This document shows, piece by piece, positions 36,464 through 47,306 of a stretch of DNA of 64,000 bases. The position numbers and the translations under genes were made by a program. Location: assembly GCA_022497145.1 (NCBI GenBank), contig MU385858.1:186001-250000 (forward strand), given 5' to 3'. Each line of letters begins with the position of its first letter. Within the stretch, counting starts at the first letter, position 1. The DNA comes from Rostrohypoxylon terebratum. Taxonomy: Eukaryota; Ascomycota; Sordariomycetes; Xylariales; Hypoxylaceae. The notes below the pieces were generated by a model, which was not told the origin of the DNA, searched no databases, and was given only the letters and a program-made list of their open reading frames with translations.

Positions 36464-37399
36464 ATGACATCCGCAGACGTATCAGTCAGTGAAATAGGCT
36501 TCTCCAGGGTCAACTGGTCGACCTATCTTGCCTACCGTCCTATATATCAGACAGCCTTCTTCGAGCGTATATTCAACTATCATGCCCAAAAACAAGGGAC
36601 AACCTGGTCCGTAGGCCACGACGTTGGTGCTGGTTGCGGGATTGTCTCGTCGACCCTTGCCGCTCGTTTCGATAATGTCATTGTTTCCGATCCCAACGAC
36701 GGCTACGTTACGCTTGCCAAGGAACTCCTTGTCGAAGAAGCATCTCTCCCAGAATCAAAATTCACGTTCCTCCAGGAGCCTGCGGAGAAGAGCTCTGTTG
36801 CGACCGGAACGGTTGACCTGATCGCTGCGTGCGAATGTATTCAATGGACCAACCCTGGTGCTGCGATCAAGGAATTTGGTAGGCAACTCAAGACCGGTGG
36901 TACGCTCGCAATCACCTATTACGTCCGTCCGCTCGTCGAAGGAGGCGAACGAGCGCAAGCAGTCTGGAAGGGGGTATGGGCTACACATTCTGAGCTAGCT
37001 CGAGGCGACGTATACGAACGAGCTTTCAGGACGGTCAATACAGCCTTAGAAAACTTGGAATTCCCCGAAGAGCAATGGGAGACGGTTAAGAGGGTATACA
37101 TCAATACTCGGGGGAACGTCAGCGACTTTGCGATGAACAATATGACAGCGGAGAGGAAGGTCAAGGAAAGTGAGGAGAAGATCTGGGTAGAGGATGACGA
37201 GGAGTGGTTTGACACGAAGGACGTCAAGTGGTTCAAAGGATATCTTTCTACCTGGGTGCCATCTATCCCGGAGACAGAAATGCAGGGGGTCTGGGATGAG
37301 CTGGAGTCTGCATTGGGGGATACCAAAGTGAGAATCAGGACTCCAGTTGTCATGATATTTGCCACGAAAAAGGCGTATCCAACGATGGTGGTATGCTGA
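36464..37399 (+). CDS. class I SAM-dependent methyltransferase (Crg1/Tmt1-like)
   Basis: Single exon, 311 residues. Begins MTSADVSVSEIGFSRVNWST; the FSRVNWSTYLAYRPIYQTAF segment followed by SAM-binding motif I (HDVGAGCGIVSSTLA, near residues 52-66), VIVSDPNDGY (motif II acidic residue) and VDLIAACECIQWTN is typical of the trans-aconitate methyltransferase / Crg1 group of fungal small-molecule methyltransferases. The substrate cannot be deduced; yeast relatives methylate trans-aconitate or the drug cantharidin. It stands alone between two tRNA genes with no biosynthetic neighbours. Confidence 0.85.
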   Translation: MTSADVSVSEIGFSRVNWSTYLAYRPIYQTAFFERIFNYHAQKQGTTWSVGHDVGAGCGIVSSTLAARFDNVIVSDPNDGYVTLAKELLVEEASLPESKFTFLQEPAEKSSVATGTVDLIAACECIQWTNPGAAIKEFGRQLKTGGTLAITYYVRPLVEGGERAQAVWKGVWATHSELARGDVYERAFRTVNTALENLEFPEEQWETVKRVYINTRGNVSDFAMNNMTAERKVKESEEKIWVEDDEEWFDTKDVKWFKGYLSTWVPSIPETEMQGVWDELESALGDTKVRIRTPVVMIFATKKAYPTMVVC

Positions 37400-38391
37400 G
37401 GTATATAACATCCCCCAACTTATTTAATAACCATCTTAAGACTCGATTCACCTCACATCCCCCAACATTCTATTATTTGGCCCATATGAACACTATCGCA
37501 CAGCGGATCTCAGAGACTAGGGAACAACGACGCTGTTGAGCAGGGTGTATGATCCTAGACTACCCCTAACTAAGGAGTGCGGTATACATACATGAACCTT
37601 GGAACCTTTTATCTACTCTTCCCGGGGCTAACTACCAACAGGTATCTCTGGAGTGGTTAGAGCTGTTCCAATATCCTTACAAACTGACTTCTGATCCTTC
37701 TACCAACTCCGGCGAACCATCGCTTGTCGTGTAGAAGGCTTCTGATGAATATGCTTTCACTGGTATTGGCACTAAATGTAGTATCAGCAGCAATAGTAGC
37801 CTATGCAATAAACGAATCAGCCTCCCGAATACCTTTCTTGTACACAACATGGATATGAATTTACCTATGCCAGTAGGTTGGCGATTGGCTCTAAGGCGGA
37901 TTCGATATCACCATAGTAACTATTCTTTGAGTGATCTGAGTCTATAAGCCGAATTTCTTGACCTTCTTCGATTATCTCAGCTGTGTACCTTAGGTACCTA
38001 GGTCCTAGGTAGGTACTAATGGGACAAAAGTACGGAGAGTAATGGGAAACCACAGCCCTTTATCTCCTAGATACCTCCCAAATACTGCTGTAGTACATGC
38101 ACATATGCTGCCTGAGTGGCTCTAGGGAGGATCTATCAGCATTTACCCCTTAGGCCGATGATCGAGTATCGGCCTTGTAATGGAGGAAACCGCCATTGCC
38201 TTAGATATATACCTAGTAGTAGCTCTGTTAGAACTAGTTCCAAGGTTAGGTAGTGCTTCCCCTGTGACAGCTTCGTTGTTTCCCACTATACAGTCTCTTG
38301 TGAGGAATATAACTACTATTTTCATACGCGTGCGTAAGAAATGAAAATGAGGGCTTTCCCGGTTGCCCTCAGCGATATCATAGATGTTAGT
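37400..38391. other. intergenic, no protein gene
   Basis: AT-rich stretch with a compact taggtacctaggtcctaggtaggtac cluster at about 37991-38016. No coding frame is convincing. Confidence 0.6.
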
Positions 38392-38503
38392 GGCTCAGTG
38401 GTGTAGTGGTTATCATCCACCTGTCGGGTAAATATTCTTCCCATTCTCTATCATAAAGAGACTTAACAAGGTGTGGTCCTGGGTTCAAATCCCAGCTGAG
38501 CCC
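38392..38503 (+). tRNA. tRNA-Pro(CGG)-like, with a 39-nt intron
   Basis: Perfect acceptor stem GGCTCAG/CTGAGCC with discriminator C, and T arm CTGGGTTCAAATCCCAG. The anticodon stem CACCT/AGGTG is perfect and the loop GTCGGG gives anticodon CGG with the intron after position 37. A 16-T Pol III terminator follows from 38506. The D stem is weaker (one G-T and one mismatch) and position 32 is an unusual G, so decay or an alternative identity is possible. It shares the Pro-type acceptor with the tRNA 2.6 kb upstream. Confidence 0.78.
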
Positions 38504-39639
38504 TCTTTTTTTTTTTTTTTTGAACGACGTACGAAATCTAGATGGGGCGAATATTGTGTTGTGTGTATTGAGTGATTTTGTATTTCGGGGCGTTTTCTTC
38601 TAGTAGCAGCTTGGCCTAGTTCATATCTACCAGAGTATGATAGTGAGCATACATACTATCATCAAGGCCTCCAACTATGATTCAGCTATTAGGTGGAGGA
38701 GTGGCTACACAATGAAGTTCTAGGTCACTACAACTCATAGGATGCTACTGTAATCAATAATCAAATCCGGTACTCTTTGACGATCTCTTCTGAGGCCCCT
38801 TGAGGTCTTCTTTAGGGACGATCATAGATCACCAGCTAGCTCTGGAGAGAACTTCGGATACCGGCGCACACAGTGACTGCATGAAAAACTCACTGACGAA
38901 TTTTCTCTTAGTGCCGACATACAATTACATAGTAGCATACCTATAACATTCAACGTTTACACACCCATGGATGGATGGATGGGTCTTTTCCAGGGCTAAC
39001 CTGGTAGAAATCGGATCCATACTACCTACAGCTACTATCAGTACCTAGACTCTAGAGTCCTAGACACCTGAAGTTTCTAAGTTCTAGTACCGGTAAGGTA
39101 CCGGTAAGGCACTCCTGCCTCTTAGATTTCGGTGCGCAATTTCCTAACCTTCAATATCTAGAAAGCAAGCCTGCATTGTGAGAAGGTAGTAATTGATTAT
39201 GAGTTTATAAATACTTTTTGGGTTAGACCGATATGTCTAGGCCAATGAGAAGAAAATACACATTCCAAAAAGGGCAATAACGTTTTCTGGTTTTACTCTC
39301 ATTCTTGAAAAGAAGCAATATTTTCAATTTGATTATGAAAAAAATAGAGTCATCCTCTCTATTGGCCATGATTGATCATGGGGACTGTCCAGTGGCGCAA
39401 TGTGCGACAACCCCCCCTCATCTACGTCGTACATCCGGTTCACAACTCCGGACTTATTCTTGGTATCTACCCAGGACCCAGGACCCAGGACCCAGGTAGG
39501 TACCTACCTACTCATTCATTCACTAAACAATGTTTACCATCTTATTCATCGAGAGAAACTAAGTGGTGATTGTTCTCATCACCAGAACTGACTAACATTA
39601 TCGCGGATTGAGGATCGATTGCCTCGTGATATGTGCGAA
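38504..39639. other. intergenic, no gene seen
   Basis: Over 1.1 kb of AT-rich sequence without a supported gene. Includes ggatggatgg at 38970-38980, duplicated ccggtaaggtaccggtaagg near 39091-39110 and a triple acccagg repeat leading into ggtaggtacctacc at 39473-39510. Confidence 0.6.
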
Positions 39640-40520
39640 TCATTGCTTCGAGGCAGCCTTGGACATGGAAAACGCATATTCGGACAAGTTTCCATGTCTC
39701 GGTTGTTGACCGACTTCGCTCTCAACAGTTAAGGATGATAGGGTGGCTTGGGAATTTCCACTGACTTCTCTGGTCATATTTCTTTTCGGAGTTTCGTTCA
39801 ACGCCACGAACCTCGCCAATTCCGCCACCGGCGATTCAATGCTTCTATGAATGTCCCTTGATCTCGTAAGACTCGTCTCGTTTGGGACCTGAACCTTCGA
39901 TGACGGATGTTCGGTGCCTAAGTCCTAAGTGGCGGAGGTCTCCATCTTCATGATGCAGAGTCAGTACGTAAGACTTAAGTGAATAGTTGGGTCCCTGGGA
40001 TGGCTTTCTTGCGTCTGGAGAAAAGGGGTACTTAGACAACGCCACCCGAATCCTTATCCGGAATCAGAACGCCCTACCGTAACTCTGGTCACGTCACAGA
40101 TCTTGCTTTTCCCAAAATACCTAATGCTTCGCAATGCCACTATATCACTGCCTTATCTTTAGTGGTGTCTGAACTCCGGCATCGACATCACGGTTATCTA
40201 ACGAAGCCGAGATAACGGCAAATTCGCTGGATCAAGGAGTGAGTAAGGACGGTGAGCGTCTTTACATGGCCACGCAGGTAGAATTATCTATGACAGGTAC
40301 TTGTCATATACCTACTTAATCACTTACTATCTGGCAACGTTTCGAGACTCGCCTCGGAAAGCTTTTTGACCTGCAGATTTCGCTTTTTAGAACCCTTAGC
40401 TGACGATGAAAATGGTATTCGCGGTATTTCAGCCGAGAAGTTCACTCTATCGCTTGATATGATGCGATTTATTACCCCTATCCAGCGCAATGTCAGAAAC
40501 CCAAGTGAAAGCAAAGCCAT
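39640..40520 (-). CDS. possible spliced gene of unknown function (doubtful)
   Basis: Three open segments can be joined: 40520-40328 (begins MALLSLGFLTLRWIGVINRI, a possible signal anchor), 40014-39968 and 39924-39640 (ends SEYAFSMSKAASKQ), giving 174 residues. Support: a good GTAAGTG donor at 40327, a CCCCTTTTCTCCAG acceptor and matching phases. Against: the first intron is 313 nt, the second only 43 nt with a GTACTG donor, and an alternative reading continues the second exon to a stop at 39845. Codons in the third segment look protein-like. It lies head-to-head with the plus-strand gene starting 247 bp away. It may also be a decayed gene. No family recognised. Confidence 0.3.
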
Positions 40521-40767
40521 GAAGTGATGCTAAGCCTAATCCTAGGCTCCTATCAGGCATTGTCTCAATCAGACCATGACTGATCAGACTCTTTGTGACA
40601 ATAACGATAATAATGGGAGACAGATTGTACGCATGGCTCCTAATTATAAAAGTCGCCGCGAGCGCGAAACTTCGAGCCGTCGCAATCCTCCCAATACCAC
40701 TTCCGGGAAAGAAAACGAAGGGACCGAAATATACACGGACTAAATAGCCTCCCCGATCCATTCGAAA

Positions 40768-42293
40768 ATGAGCGCCGATAGCGTTTGGGATTTTGGCGAT
40801 GCCAGCGACCTTACCTTCCATCCTATGTTATCACCACAGGGATATCTTGACGAAACCCTGGAAGAGTTTTACCGTCTTCAGAGGCTAGGCCACTTTGCCT
40901 CTGCCGAAGAATTCTTCGAAGAAAACCTGCGCGAACATATCGAAGACCCTCAAGTTCTTATCGCGTACGCTGAACATTTGCTAGAACAAGGCAACTATGA
41001 TGCTCTATCTAGGATGGGTGACGACGCCATGCGCCGTGCATGCGATAACCTCGTAAACAGTGACGACAGGCTGCTACTTACCATGTATTGGAAACTAATA
41101 AGGGAATTCACCACGTACTACAAACCTTACAGGCCTCGTATGCCTTTGACAAGACGCGTGGTTGTCCACGAGAGCATCAGTCAAGAGAGCCCTATGGGAA
41201 CTGCCGACGAGAGAGAGATGACTTCGATTGAAGATATCATGGACAAGTTCCGTGCCATGGTAATCGCTAAAGGAAAGGATATAACTTCAACTGAGGTAAG
41301 CGCATCACATGACCCCCTGACATCGTGGAGTGCTGACCAGGTAGCTAGATCAAGGTACTTGGTCTGATTTATCGCTTGTGTAGTGTCACAGACGAACCTA
41401 TATTGCACGTGCGCCTTCGCGAATTCCCTTCGAGTTTTCACGCAGAACTATACGCGAATCTCCTCGGAGAAGGCCGGATATGGGATTTTCGCGATCTTTG
41501 CGTATCGAGCACATTGGAGCATACATTCATCCCCGAGTACTGTGGAAACGTCCGGAAAGTTTATGAAGATTGGTCGAGCACGACCACCGATACATCGGCA
41601 ACTCTGGCTCTTCTTGAGATTATTGCGTCTCATTTAATCTACAAACTCGATGGGCCCTTAGCGGCAATTATCAATGACGTTGAATTCATGATAAGGCGAT
41701 GCCAACGGCTTGTGCGATTGATTATGGAGAACGACGGCGGGAGTATGAAAAACCGACCATTTTTGAAATGGATGCTGGCCACGGTTCAATTTATTGATGT
41801 TGAAGGCCCTCATAACGCCCGCTCTTATGCCGAACAACTTGAGGCATGGCCAGGTATACTTCTTCCATCGAGAAGATACCTGTTACCTCAATACGTCCCC
41901 GAACGCGTTGAAAACCCAGGTTGGAAGGTCGGTGATGCAGATCTTTTGCTCGTAGGCCCTATCAGGACGGTATTGAGAGTCTCAAGAGAACTCGGCGACT
42001 ATGACATCGAAGCCATGATTTTGAAAAGACTTATTATGCTGTTAGAAAACACAGCTAAGGAATTTGAAGAGCTTTGTAACCTACAAAGCGTTATGCAAGG
42101 GGATATTTTCGGCTACTCGAAAACGCTGGCATCGAAATATCTGATATCCGATACTGACGATCTAAAGCAAGACCTGAAGTCGAAAATTTCGGGGCTTTCA
42201 GACATACCATACTTCTATGATTCTCTATCGCCGCTGGACTCATGGACCCTCGATGTGCTAAGAGATTCTCTTGGTGGGGGATCGGCGGTTTAA
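40768..42293 (+). CDS. unknown protein A, paralogue of the gene at 44740
   Basis: Exons 40768-41295 and 41349-42293 join in phase 0 to 490 residues. The acceptor is the tagctag before ATCAAGGTACTTGG; this choice restores the frame and gives IKVLGLIYRL, which matches IKMLALIFRL at the same place in gene B. The N-terminal segment (LDETLEEFYRLQRLGHFASA, residues about 28-47, continuing to LLEQGNYDAL) is helical and acidic, and reminiscent of TPR-like helical pairs. Later shared blocks are RPFLKWMLATVQF, LPQYVPERVENPGWKVG and YSKTLASKYLIS. No catalytic motif or membrane helix is seen. I do not recognise the family beyond its similarity to gene B. Confidence 0.75.
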
Positions 42294-42941
42294 GAAGCTA
42301 TATAATGAGCCGATGAGGTTTGTCGAAATCTCCCACGGAAATTTCGAGTAGAATCGACAAAAAGTTCCCGGTTCATCAAGTAATTAGGCAAGAGGCTCAA
42401 TCGATGCTATATGTCGATGCGACTATTAGCAGAGCGCCGAGTCTGAACAGGATGAAGAAGGCAAGCAATTGCATGCGCAAGAGGACCTCTATTGATTTCA
42501 CTGGGAGCAGGGGACTGGAATGTTAGGAGGCACAGTTGCTGAGAGGACGGAGGATATCGGGTGATGGAAGAAGCTGTGGCTACTAGGTTAGACTGTTCGG
42601 CATTGAGAAGTTGAGGATAAAAAGTCGTCGACTTTACTAAATCGTAGCAAATTTTAATGTGAACTAACATGACGCTGTACAATACGGTGCCCTGTGGCAG
42701 TGTGGCCAGGCGTGGAGCTAGCGTCCTCCGGGTTACCTCCGGGCTACCTCCGTGCCGGAATGTTCCAAATTACAGGCCACTACTGCTGTAAAGGACTAGG
42801 AACTATTTTCCTACGGTCTAAGATCCATAGCCCACGAAAACCCAATCTTCTTGTCTACCTAAGCCTTAAGGTACCTAATTACACAGTAGGTAACATACTG
42901 AACTAAAGGAATGCACAGGATATTTCGTCTTTCGCTATCTA
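42294..42941. other. intergenic between convergent genes A and C
   Basis: Short frames only. Contains a tacctccgggctacctccg direct repeat near 42732-42751 and a CCTAAGCCTTAAGGTACC segment near 42859. No gene seen. Confidence 0.55.
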
Positions 42942-44317
42942 TCACAAATTTACAGATATATCTACGTATTTCCCTCCACTTGATCGGGAAGTGCGTCTTT
43001 GGGGTGGAGATATCCTTATCCACTGGCAGGCAAAAAGAATCCATAAAATCATCATCCGAGACCAAGCCGGTATGGCTATATCCTCAAGTGATTCGCGGAA
43101 TGCTTCGAATGATTGATCAGTCCTGAGAATTGGCGATTCGATAGTTGCATTCTCTTCATTCAAGCTTCCTGTTTCTTGGGTACTGGGTTGTGGTGGTGTC
43201 TCTATCATATCTCTTGGCCTGTCATTCCCCATTGAAGGCTGTCGTGGAGTAGCCAGTGCTCGTACTACTTCATTGAATTCTCCTGTGGATGTGAGCATGG
43301 CGGTTGGAAGGATAATAATAACGGGTGAAATTTGATACATGACTTACCATCTTCAATCTCTTGTATATCATCTTGCGCAATCTCGTAACGAATCTCGGGG
43401 TTGTTAGGCTTCCCTGGAACCTGAGCGATGGGTTTCATGTTCCTCTCGACCATTTCTTCAGGCAGTCGTTCTGCTAGTTGGTCAAGGGGGTCTGTGAAAA
43501 GGTGGCTATTCTTGCTAAAGTCTACCAGCGTGATTGCCGTTTTTGGCTCCATGGGAAACTTCAATTTCTTCAACTTCTGCTTCGTTTTATGGAACAGATA
43601 CGAAGCCCCCTTCTCGACTTCACCGCTGACATCAACTTGTATGAGAAATGGTTGTCCACTATGTTTGAAGGCAAATGCTGTATAGAACTTGTTATCGTGA
43701 CTCGATTGGAATTCCAGCTTGCTTTCGACAAGGCGCCAACTCAGTTTCGTTTGATGCCCCTGTGCGTTGGGCAACCCTTGGCCCATGAACTTCCACTGGC
43801 TTTGTAAAATCTGCCTAGTCTGAGAATTATACCCAACGCCGCTCAATTCTGCCGCACCAAGCACCTCGATGGATGGGATCGCAGATATTTGTTTGATCTT
43901 GAAAGCCTCGGTAAAACCACCTTGCAAGGTGTCTGGTCCATAGCGAATGATATGAACTGGAATCTCATTTGGCCTCGAATTTGTTTTCGGCGCCTCCAGC
44001 TCTTCCAAGGTAACGGTGACAGTGGCTCCTTTAAGGCGACAGTCTATAGGTTCCGAGAAGGTCAACTCCAGATATATCACGCCACCGGGGTTTTTATTGG
44101 GCGTTAAGACTCCCCATCGTGACTCTTCAAGTAGAAATTTGCACGCGACGTCGATATCCCCAAGCTTCTTTGCACCAAGAATATGATTAGAGGTTCTCAG
44201 GACTTCAAACCTCCCAGAATCATATTTTCCAAATCTTCGACCGAGCCGATAGCGCTCTTTCCACGACTGAGTTGCGCCAGTAGAGACCGGATGGTCCATA
44301 GTCCTAGGGTGTGACAT
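42942..44317 (-). CDS. unknown protein C, between the two paralogues
   Basis: Exons 44317-43348 and 43282-42942 join in phase 1 (GTAAGT donor, CCACAG acceptor, 65-nt intron) to 436 residues. The first 300 residues have alternating hydrophobic stretches that suggest a beta-rich fold (VIYLELTFSEPIDCRLKGAT, ATVTVTLEELEAP, KLSWRLVESKLEFQSS, TAFAFKHSGQPFLIQVDVSG). A Pro-rich helix-breaking part follows near EEMVERNMKPIAQVPGKPNN, and a Ser/Thr/Pro-rich linker lies in exon 2. The extreme C-terminus (from about residue 395) is less protein-like, and a different frame there looks equally good, so the 3' end may be wrong. No family recognised. Confidence 0.6.
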
Positions 44318-44739
44318 GACAATTTGGCTAGATGAAAATCTTCGAACACAAACGAGCCCCTTTGTGTCAAGCGAGCGGACCTGGGAAGGTATTGGGGTTA
44401 CCTAGGTAGGTAAACGTTTAGAGGGATAGAAACAGACAGAACCCGGGTTTTTCATGTTATGCAATCGACTCGACGCGGGATTATGTACCGAAATTACCTC
44501 GCAGCCTCGCCAGGAACCCTGCAGTTGGGGGCTGAATCATGGCTTCATTCGGACATCTAGGGAGTATCTCCTGTGCGGGGTATACGTTGCAGGTAAGATT
44601 GAAAGCTGAAAGAAAATTTTGAAAGCTGAAAATTTATATCTGGTCGGATTGAGAGCATTCATTGTACCTACAACTACTTGAATTCCTACCCTTAGAGATA
44701 TATCGTCACCTCATCATTTCCATTGACAAGGTGGTTAGA
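44318..44739. other. divergent promoter region between genes C and B
   Basis: About 420 bp between the two starts, with a cctaggtaggtaaac motif at 44401 and a duplicated gaaagctgaaaatttt near 44607-44635. It presumably drives both C and B. Confidence 0.55.
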
Positions 44740-47306
44740 ATGGCTGAGGAAATTGGAACTTCCAGCAAGCATGGTAAGATGTCTAAATCGCGACGTTCCC
44801 ATGAAATCACCTTACTCACTAAATGGCAGCGCGCCGGCCGGAAGCAACCATACCTTGGCTTGAGCGGGATCCGCACGGAGACAATCTCGAAAAGGGACTT
44901 GCGCTAAAATCGCAAGGACACCACGTCAAGCGTCGCGAACGACGATCTAGCGACCCTTTGACTGGCCGGCACTCCAGCGATATGCGTGGCCGAAGTCCTA
45001 AGAAATATGGCCCTCCTCCTCCACCACCACCACCGCAAATGTGGGTACCGGTAGGTCCCGGACATACATATGGCCCTCCTCCTCCTCCTCCTCCACCGCC
45101 GATGTGGGTACCGGTAGGTCCCGGACATACATATGGCCAAGCTCCTCCAGCTCCTCCCAACTTTGCTTCTCGAACCTCTAGACATGCTAGACGTCGTGAT
45201 TCTCATTCGCGGAATGATCATCGTCAACTTTCCTCTGATGGGTCCTTTGTGAGGTTGAATCCCTCGCTTTCTTTTATATCTGATTCTGATTCTTCCACCG
45301 AGAACTCATCGAACCATGACGCTGACGTAATTTGGAATCCGGATCACGCCAGTAACGTTACGGTCCATCTCAAAATGCCACTGGGAGAGCACCTCGACGA
45401 TGATCTCGAAGAATTCTGTCGTCTACAAAGGCTAGGTGACTTCCTGTCTGCGAGGAGATTTTTCGACGAAAATCTACAGAGCCATCTAGATAAGCCACAC
45501 ATCCTTGTAGAATATATGGAGATGTTGCTCGAACAGGGCAATTACAATGCCATATCATATATGGAGGAGAGACCTATGCGCTCCACAATACGCAGAATCG
45601 AGGACGAAAAGGATAGTGAGTTGTTCATGTCGTATCTGGACCTAATCAAGGCCTCGGGAGCTTTCCACAGAGCGGATATACCTTGGATTGATTTGCGTAA
45701 GGTTATAACGCAGGGTCTCAACACACTTCATACCGCAATAGACCCTGAAGAATATGATGAAGAATGGGATATAAGTTCAACAGAGGTTAGCTTACCTACA
45801 ATTCGCTTGCAAAACTTCTTGCTGAGGATTTAGATTAAAATGCTGGCACTGATATTCCGGTTAAATGATGTCCTATGGGAGGAACTTCCTGACCAATTTC
45901 TCGATCTCTCGAGCCCAAACTTTGGAAGGAAATTGTACTCCATGCTTCTAAGGAATGGTCGAATTTGGGACCTGCACGATATCGCTGTCGCTCAACTTTT
46001 AGGTCTGGAGAATTCGGATATAAGCGAATATTGGAGCGATGAACCAAGTTTCCAAGAGCGTATCCAAAGAACACTGAGCGACTGGTTGAACGAAAATGGA
46101 AGATATGACGTATCGACAGTTCTTGCGCTCTTGGGCCTCCTAATGTGCTTCACAATTACCCTCCTTGCAAAGGGCAAAGCAGCCGATCAAAAAAATATCG
46201 AGTACATATTGGAGCAATCAATACCACTCGCATCTTTTATCATCGAGAACGACCCGAACAAAATGCAAAGCCGGCCGTTCATGATGTGGATAATAGCCAA
46301 GGCTATGTTTGCTGATGGCGACGGCCTTAAAAACATCGTGTCCCAACATGAATACCTCAAATCTCTGCCAGGGATTTTCTTCGTTCGGGGTAATGGGTTG
46401 CCAATCTATGTCCCTAAAGGAACCGAAACACCTACTTGGAAGCCGGAGAAAGTAGGACCCGAATTCGAAAAGTCGTTGAGAATGGTTTTGAAAAAATCTA
46501 GTGCTGCTGGCGATTACAGAACTGAGGCTATGACCCTAGCGGCACTCATTAGAATATCCACAAAGCCAGAGATGGAGTTCACATACCTGGGCAACTTACA
46601 GAAACTCACCCAAGGAAGTATTCATGATTACTGCCAAACATTAGCCTCGAGATATCTTATGCTGAATACCGAAGAATCGAGAAATTCCGTAAGAACAGAT
46701 ATATCCGATCTTTTTTCTACCCCACGTCTCTCTAAAGATATGTCCAAGCTCGACATTGAATATTCTTGGGTTCTTAGGAAGATACTGCAGAGTTTAGAGG
46801 CCAAAGAATCTGATCCTCCAACATCAGACAATGTCGACGAAGCGATATCAAGAAATAGCCATGAAACAATCGGTAAAAGAACGCTAAACGTGGAAACCCG
46901 CCCTTTTCAAACTGATACTGCACACGATTCACTGCCATCGACCAAGGGCGAGGGTGGGCAAGACAAGCCTGGTAGCAAGCAAAACGTTACCGGTATGAGA
47001 CGAGAAAACCTAGGAGGCCAAGAACACGACAACTCAAACTCATGTAGCAACATCTCTCGAGATTTTGAGTTCTTCGCAAAGCCACATATGCTCAAAGGCA
47101 AGAGGGTCATCATTGCATTTGAAGACGTTGAAAATCCTTCGGCGAGGGAGGAGATAAGCTATCAGTTTGATGCTGAGAAAAATCGGGAGTTGCTCGAGAA
47201 AATGAACCCTTCCAGCCAAGTCTTAGTGCGGGCACGAAAAGATGGAAAGATCGTGAGAATGATTGAGATTAGTGAAGCAACTGAGCAGTCTAAAGATCAA
47301 AGTTGA
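44740..47306 (+). CDS. unknown protein B, long paralogue of gene A
   Basis: Exons 44740-44773, 44830-45785 and 45834-47306 give 820 residues. The short first exon (MAEEIGTSSKH) is preferred over an in-frame ATG at 44823 because it has a GTAAGA donor, a CACTAAA branch-like site and matching phase. After a basic N-terminus come two Pro-rich units (GPPPPPPPP with MWVPVGPGHTYG, twice), a Ser-rich part, then the domain shared with A (LDDDLEEFCRLQRLGDFLSA onward). The 48-nt intron after DISSTE is at the same place and phase as in A. Beyond the end of A, B has about 180 more residues: a disordered linker and a compact closing domain (FFAKPHMLKGKRVIIAFEDV through VLVRARKDGKIVRMIEISE). Function unknown. 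Confidence 0.75.
45006..45131 (+). repeat. 63-nt tandem duplication in gene B
   Basis: Units 45006-45068 and 45069-45131 are nearly identical, differing mainly in the CCT/CCA proline codons. Each encodes a poly-Pro run followed by the MWVPVGPGHTYG motif. Confidence 0.92.

Noticed and set aside
38392..38503. Reading the second tRNA as tRNA-Asp (GTC)
   Set aside because: With GTC as anticodon the stem loses pairing and the variable loop becomes too short; the CGG reading gives a perfect CACCT/AGGTG stem.
41366..41400. Splicing gene A with the TAG acceptor at 41381-41383
   Set aside because: It breaks the frame or needs a 29-nt intron. The acceptor before 41349 restores phase 0 and matches gene B.
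44823..44830. ATG at 44823 as the start of gene B
   Set aside because: A short upstream exon with good donor, acceptor and phase gives a better model; kept as an alternative.
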